A stretch of DNA of 9,613 bases from Flammeovirgaceae bacterium (GTDB lineage Bacteria; Bacteroidota; Bacteroidia; Cytophagales; Cyclobacteriaceae). Below are positions 6,136-9,613 of this stretch, piece after piece. The stretch covers positions 1-9,613 of the forward strand of contig JAKEEN010000060.1 in NCBI GenBank assembly GCA_022616575.1, written 5' to 3'. Position 1 is the first letter of the stretch. Each line of letters opens with the position of its first letter. The translations under genes and the position numbers were made by a program. The notes beneath the pieces are model-generated. The model was not told the DNA's origin, did not search any database, and saw nothing but the letters and a program-made list of their open reading frames with translations.

Positions 6136-7173
6136 CTAGTAGTAGTACACTTTCCTTTTCACTATAAAGACTTGTCCCTTTCCACCAGCAGCAATCATCA
6201 ATGATCCTTTCCTTGCTCTGCGCAAAACATGCAGTCCTTTTTCATCGGATACTCCTTTCCACGAAGCACCATTATTGTTGGTAGCGTCAACGCCCGATGG
6301 GCCTACCGCTATAAGTACATTTTTACTTATGGTCTCTACGCACTCGCGGTATCCCCGAATAGTTGATACCGGGATCATCCAATTTTTTCCGCCATCGATG
6401 GAGTAGAAGTGATGGTTAGTTGTCAGGTCTTCTTTTTGAAAGTCACCGCCTACAATGGTCAGCACCTTTTTGTTTTGTGCGAAAGAAAAAATGCCTGTTG
6501 TACTCTGTCCCTGCACAATCGGGGCACTGATACTCCGCCAGTGTTCACCCATATCATTGGAAATCCACAAGCGGGAAACAACACCTCCCGTACAAATCAT
6601 GACTTGCTTTTTGTTAAGGCAACGAATGCCTGTTCCGCTGGCAGCAAAGGATGCTTCCCCGGCTTCTAGCAACGGGGCCTGAGCCACTTCTTTCCAACTG
6701 AGTCCGCCATCCACGGTCCGGAGCAGAAGCATTTTTCCTTCAATGGGATCGCCATAAATAATGCCTTCTTTAGAATTCCAAAAATCGATCCCATCAAAGA
6801 AAGCATCTTTATGTGTGCTGGTGTAAACAGTATCCCAGTGTTGACCTCCATTGCTGGTTAATAATATAAAAGCAGGAGAGCCCACGTTTGCAATGAGAGC
6901 ACGCTCTGCATCAAAAGCATATAACGAACGGAATTCTGCTTGTTCAAATCCTTTTACTTGTGTGAAACGCCAGGTTTTTCCTCCATCAATTGTACGACCT
7001 ACTGTACCCTGACTTCCACTAACCCAGGCGATGTTGTCATTAACCACTGATGCGGCCCGAAAAGAGGCTGTTATATTTGTTTCTACTTTTTTAAATTCAA
7101 AAAGTTGCTGAGCCGAAGTTGAGATGAAAGTGAACAGGAGTGTAATGACGAGTAAATTTTTCAGGCGTTTCAT
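6136..7173 (-). CDS. Secreted Asp-box (BNR/YCF48-like) beta-propeller protein
   Basis: This 345-residue protein has a clear Sec signal peptide (MKRLKNLLVITLLFTFISTSAQ, cut near residue 21-22). Six Asp-box motifs follow: TIDGGKTW (61-68), TSNGGQHW (106-113), TVDGGLSW (153-160), SNDMGEHW (205-212), SIDGGKNW (258-265) and TNNNGASW (298-305). Their spacing of roughly 33-53 residues fits one per blade of a six- or seven-bladed propeller like those of sortilin, sialidases and the YCF48/HCF136 group. In non-photosynthetic Bacteroidota such proteins are often labelled 'oxidoreductase' or 'photosystem assembly factor', neither of which is supported here. There is no visible C-terminal sorting domain. 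The role is probably binding or scaffolding at the cell surface or in the periplasm, or glycan recognition, but this cannot be settled from sequence. It lies divergent from the broken barrel gene, 89 bases away. Confidence 0.85.
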   Translation of the reverse strand: MKRLKNLLVITLLFTFISTSAQQLFEFKKVETNITASFRAASVVNDNIAWVSGSQGTVGRTIDGGKTWRFTQVKGFEQAEFRSLYAFDAERALIANVGSPAFILLTSNGGQHWDTVYTSTHKDAFFDGIDFWNSKEGIIYGDPIEGKMLLLRTVDGGLSWKEVAQAPLLEAGEASFAASGTGIRCLNKKQVMICTGGVVSRLWISNDMGEHWRSISAPIVQGQSTTGIFSFAQNKKVLTIVGGDFQKEDLTTNHHFYSIDGGKNWMIPVSTIRGYRECVETISKNVLIAVGPSGVDATNNNGASWKGVSDEKGLHVLRRARKGSLMIAAGGKGQVFIVKRKVYYY

Positions 7174-7249
7174 AGTTTCAAAATAATGTTCAAGATAATG
7201 AATCCTTTAAATTCCATTTTGTGATAATGATTTTGCGCGACCGTACGCT

Positions 7250-7257
7250 TATCTTTA
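7250..7257 (+). promoter_or_regulatory. Candidate -7 element before the broken barrel gene
   Basis: TATCTTTA matches TAnnTTTG at seven of eight positions and ends six bases before the ATG at 7263. The nearest upstream TTG (7233-7235) leaves only 14 bases of spacer, shorter than usual. If used, the leader would be extremely short. Confidence 0.3.
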
Positions 7258-7262
7258 GTCTC

Positions 7263-7796
7263 ATGAAAGGAATATTGACGATTTTAGTAATCGCGGGCTT
7301 ATGGTTAGAAACTACTGCACAAAATTCAACCGTAGGTTTTGAGTTAGATGCCCTTCCATAAATTACTGGCGGTTACTATGGATCAATTTGGGTGGGGAAA
7401 AGTCATATGCGATACCGCGCAGTAGTAGCCACCATCAATACTCCTGATTTTATATTGCCGACAGGGTTCACAAACAATAACATTCAGGCATATGCCGCCA
7501 TTGCCGATTATTTTTTTGAAGGGGATTTTGAGCGATGGTGGTTAGGTGGGGGAGCAGAATATTGGAAAGCAAAGATTCAAACGGATGCAAAGCTTGGCAC
7601 CGCCTACTATAATCAAGCTGTATTTACTCTTGGAGGTGGATATGTATGGAAAATTTATAAAAATTTCTATTTGAATCCCTGGGTGGCCGTGCATTTGCGA
7701 CTTGCTGGTGACACAGCCATAACAATAGATTCTAAAGTATTTAACCCTGATTTTTTTACGCCAGAAGCCTCTCTGAAAATTGGCTGGCATTTCTAA
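7263..7796 (+). pseudogene. Small outer-membrane-barrel-like protein, interrupted by an in-frame TAA
   Basis: One reading frame of 178 codons runs from the ATG at 7263 to TAA at 7794-7796, broken only by TAA at 7359-7361 (codon 33). The first part, MKGILTILVIAGLWLETTAQ, is a signal peptide, followed by NSTVGFELDALP. After the stop the frame continues without a shift as ITGGYYGSIWVGKSHMRYRA and onward to ASLKIGWHF. The mature part is rich in aromatic and glycine-alternating strands and ends in phenylalanine, as outer-membrane barrels do. A single TAT or TAC (Tyr) to TAA change would explain the stop, since PYITGGYYGS reads naturally. The ATG at 7392 could in principle reinitiate, but the product would lack the signal peptide and first strand. 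A sequencing error is the main alternative to a true pseudogene. No named family is assigned; the function is unknown. Confidence 0.75.
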
Positions 7797-7839
7797 ACTT
7801 GGTTAGTGGAAACAAAACTACCATGTGATCCGTACTTAG

Positions 7840-7847
7840 TACTTTTG
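7840..7847 (+). promoter_or_regulatory. Perfect TAnnTTTG element abutting the 7TMR-DISM kinase start
   Basis: TACTTTTG matches the Bacteroidota -7 consensus at every fixed position and ends one base before the ATG at 7849. No TTG is present at the expected distance upstream. If it is a real -7 box, transcription would begin at or just after the ATG. Translation would then be leaderless or would begin at the adjacent GTG (7852) or a later start. Confidence 0.35.
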
Positions 7848-7848
7848 C

Positions 7849-9613
7849 ATGGTGAACTCCCCACAGCGTATTGTATATGTAGTCTTGCTGATTTTTGCTT
7901 TTTTTTCAGGGAAGGCACAAATCTCAAAAGGTCAATTAGTGGCCTCACAGCACGATTTTAAGAAAGGTGAACTGAGATTAGCAGGCGAGTGGGAATTTTA
8001 CTGGAATCAGTTATTAGCTCCAGATTTTACTGAAAGCACAACACCCGTATATCTCCAGGTACCCGGATCATGGCATCGGCAGGGTAATTATGATTTGTTG
8101 GGCTTTGCTACCTATCGTGTACAGCTTGTGTTGCCTGCGCATCAGCAGGGGCTTTCTTTAATTTTTCCAATTATCAATTCATCAGCGAAAATCTGGATCA
8201 ATGGTGTATTGGTCACGGAAACTGGAAAAGTCAGTGCCGATAAAAAAAACTATGAAGCAAAACTTGCCAACACAATTGTGTCATTACCAGATTATACCAA
8301 ACAAATAGAAGTGGTAGTACAGATAGCGAACTATACCTACTTCAGTAGCGGTATGGGGCGCACCCCGATTATCGATCAGTCTGCTTCTGTTTTTACACGC
8401 ATGAGTATTGCAAAGGGCATCGAGAATTTCTTTGCCGGCAGTTTGATGGCCATGTTTGTATATCAACTCATTCTCTATTTTTTATATCACCGTGGCAAAC
8501 CGTACCTCTGGTTAGGATTGATTTGTTTGGGCGTGGCTCTGCGTGCCATGATTGTGCATGGCGGATCGTTCTTACTGCCCGATTTATTTCCGAACGTATC
8601 GTGGGAAGTGTGGAAGAAGCTCGAGTTTGGAAGCGTGTACCTCATGATCATGTTGTTCCCGCTTTATATTTATCACTTGTTTACGGAGCAGGCTCCCCGG
8701 TGGCCCTTGTATTTTTTTGTAAGCGTGGCGGGGATTCTTGGTGTTACAACGTTGGTTACTCCCCAATATATCTATGGTCAGTTGCTGGATATCTGTCACC
8801 TTTCCCTATTGCTGACTTTTATTTATGCCGTTTATTCTATTGTCAGAGCATGGAGGGCTGGGAATGAGGATGCGCGCATTATTTTGTTTGGTGTTTTGGC
8901 ATCGTTTCCATTTATCTTGATCGAGATTTTGAAGAACTCCATTTACATTCCGATTGAGATCAGCTTTATGTACCTGGTGGAGTTAGGTGTGCTGGTCTTT
9001 TTACTCTTCCAAGTTTACTTATTGGCAACACATCATGCAAAATCATTCAAACGATTGGAAGTCCTCAATACCAGTCTTGAGAAAGTAGTAGCGGAGCGAA
9101 CAGAAGAGTTGGTTACGGCTAATTCAGTAAAAGACAAATTGCTTTCGGTAATGTCGCATGATATTAAAAGTCCGTTGAATTCGCTGCGCGGAATTTTACA
9201 GCTCTATAATAAAGGAGCGCTTACGCAGCAGGAGTTTGGTGAGTTTACCCGGCAGGTAGAAGGCGATTTAGGGAAGACCAGCATTTTGGTCGAAAATATT
9301 TTATACTGGACAGCCAGCCAATTAAAAGGCATCCAGATGCGTAAGGAGTACTTTGACTTGCGGGCATTGATTGAAGAGAATGTACAATTATTTAAAACCA
9401 TTGCCGACAGGAAGGAGATTCAACTTCAGTTTGCTGTACCGCACATGATGCTTCGATGGGACCGCAACGTGTTAAACCTGGTACTCAGAAACCTGATCTC
9501 AAATGCCATTAAGTTCTCGTTCGAGAAAAGTTCAATTGATATTGTGGTGACACCTTCCGGAGACCAACTTCACATTACCGTTCGTGATTATGGAAAGGGG
9601 ATAGATGAAGAAA
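7849..9613 (+). CDS. 7TMR-DISM sensor histidine kinase (3' end outside window)
   Basis: The frame from ATG 7849 stays open to the last base, giving 588 residues with no stop. Domains in order: a signal peptide (1 to about 24, MVNSPQRIVYVV...SGKAQ); a periplasmic jelly-roll domain (about 26-175) of the galactose-binding-like type, with GEWEFYWNQ, VPGSWH, ATYRVQLVLP and KIWING; seven membrane helices (about 190-397) matching 7TMR-DISM_7TM (PF07695); a linker coiled coil (about 398-428); a HisKA domain with the H-box SVMSHDIKSPLNSLRG (His437); and the start of a HATPase_c domain with the N-box NLVLRNLISNAIKFS (Asn552) and the first glycine-box residues DYGKGIDEE at the window edge. It is probably an inner-membrane kinase sensing a carbohydrate-like or small ligand. 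It may continue into a receiver or AraC-type domain beyond the window, as relatives often do. No partner regulator is visible. The start could be slightly downstream, given the promoter-like element touching the ATG. Confidence 0.92.
   Translation, partial: MVNSPQRIVYVVLLIFAFFSGKAQISKGQLVASQHDFKKGELRLAGEWEFYWNQLLAPDFTESTTPVYLQVPGSWHRQGNYDLLGFATYRVQLVLPAHQQGLSLIFPIINSSAKIWINGVLVTETGKVSADKKNYEAKLANTIVSLPDYTKQIEVVVQIANYTYFSSGMGRTPIIDQSASVFTRMSIAKGIENFFAGSLMAMFVYQLILYFLYHRGKPYLWLGLICLGVALRAMIVHGGSFLLPDLFPNVSWEVWKKLEFGSVYLMIMLFPLYIYHLFTEQAPRWPLYFFVSVAGILGVTTLVTPQYIYGQLLDICHLSLLLTFIYAVYSIVRAWRAGNEDARIILFGVLASFPFILIEILKNSIYIPIEISFMYLVELGVLVFLLFQVYLLATHHAKSFKRLEVLNTSLEKVVAERTEELVTANSVKDKLLSVMSHDIKSPLNSLRGILQLYNKGALTQQEFGEFTRQVEGDLGKTSILVENILYWTASQLKGIQMRKEYFDLRALIEENVQLFKTIADRKEIQLQFAVPHMMLRWDRNVLNLVLRNLISNAIKFSFEKSSIDIVVTPSGDQLHITVRDYGKGIDEE

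Noticed and set aside
6136..7173. Annotation as a photosystem II assembly factor or an oxidoreductase.
   Set aside because: Only the Asp-box propeller repeats are shared with YCF48/HCF136. Nothing here suggests photosynthesis, and no redox motif is visible.
7392..7796. An independent 134-residue gene starting at ATG 7392.
   Set aside because: The same frame continues upstream through one TAA to a signal peptide at 7263, and the protein needs that signal to be an exported barrel. The 7392 start is best seen as the remainder of a broken gene.
8284..8867. Short reading frames on both strands inside this stretch.
   Set aside because: They overlap the continuous 7TMR-DISM kinase frame, which has clear domains, and their own translations show no recognisable motifs.
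1..9613. Defence island, CRISPR, toxin-antitoxin, prophage or biosynthetic cluster.
   Set aside because: I looked for nucleases, reverse transcriptases, repeat-spacer arrays, small gene pairs, integrases and synthases on both strands and saw none. The genes present are signalling, envelope and hydrolase functions.

Overview
The window looks like ordinary chromosomal DNA from a Bacteroidota bacterium, most probably of the Cytophagales/Chitinophagales kind. The evidence is the gene content: a LytS-type kinase with a LytTR regulator, a 7TMR-DISM sensor kinase, a secreted Asp-box propeller, and a DUF5655 protein with a zinc finger. Shine-Dalgarno sequences are mostly absent, and TAnnTTTG-like (-7 type) promoter elements lie directly in front of several start codons. 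Assignment below phylum is a guess from family resemblance. I see no phage, transposase, CRISPR, tRNA or rRNA genes.

Layout. (1) 1-1640, plus strand: the 3' part of a large esterase-family protein whose start lies outside the window, then a small zinc-finger/DUF5655 protein. (2) 1799-4145, minus strand: a five-helix membrane protein, a 364-base gene-free stretch, a small secreted protein of unknown function and a secreted alpha/beta hydrolase. The gene-free stretch holds a 109-bp palindromic repeat with 11-bp terminal inverted repeats and the intrinsic terminator of the next minus-strand gene. (3) 4146-4373: a divergent intergenic region with a 9-bp direct repeat at 21-bp spacing. (4) 4374-6112, plus strand: a translationally overlapping LytS-like sensor kinase and LytTR response regulator. 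(5) 6136-7173, minus strand: a secreted six-Asp-box beta-propeller, convergent with the regulator. (6) 7263-7796, plus strand: a small outer-membrane-barrel-like gene broken by one in-frame TAA. (7) 7849-9613, plus strand: a 7TMR-DISM histidine kinase cut by the window end inside its ATPase domain.

How the genes fit together. The only clear functional unit is the LytS/LytTR two-component operon. The spacing of the upstream direct repeat resembles known LytTR operators, so the regulator may control its own operon and/or the divergent secreted hydrolase; this is inference. The second kinase (7849 onward) has no partner visible in the window. The remaining genes look like unrelated housekeeping or envelope functions. 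I did not find convincing evidence of a novel multi-gene system. The best leads are the nonsense-interrupted gene, the LytTR-like direct repeat and the symmetrical palindromic element.
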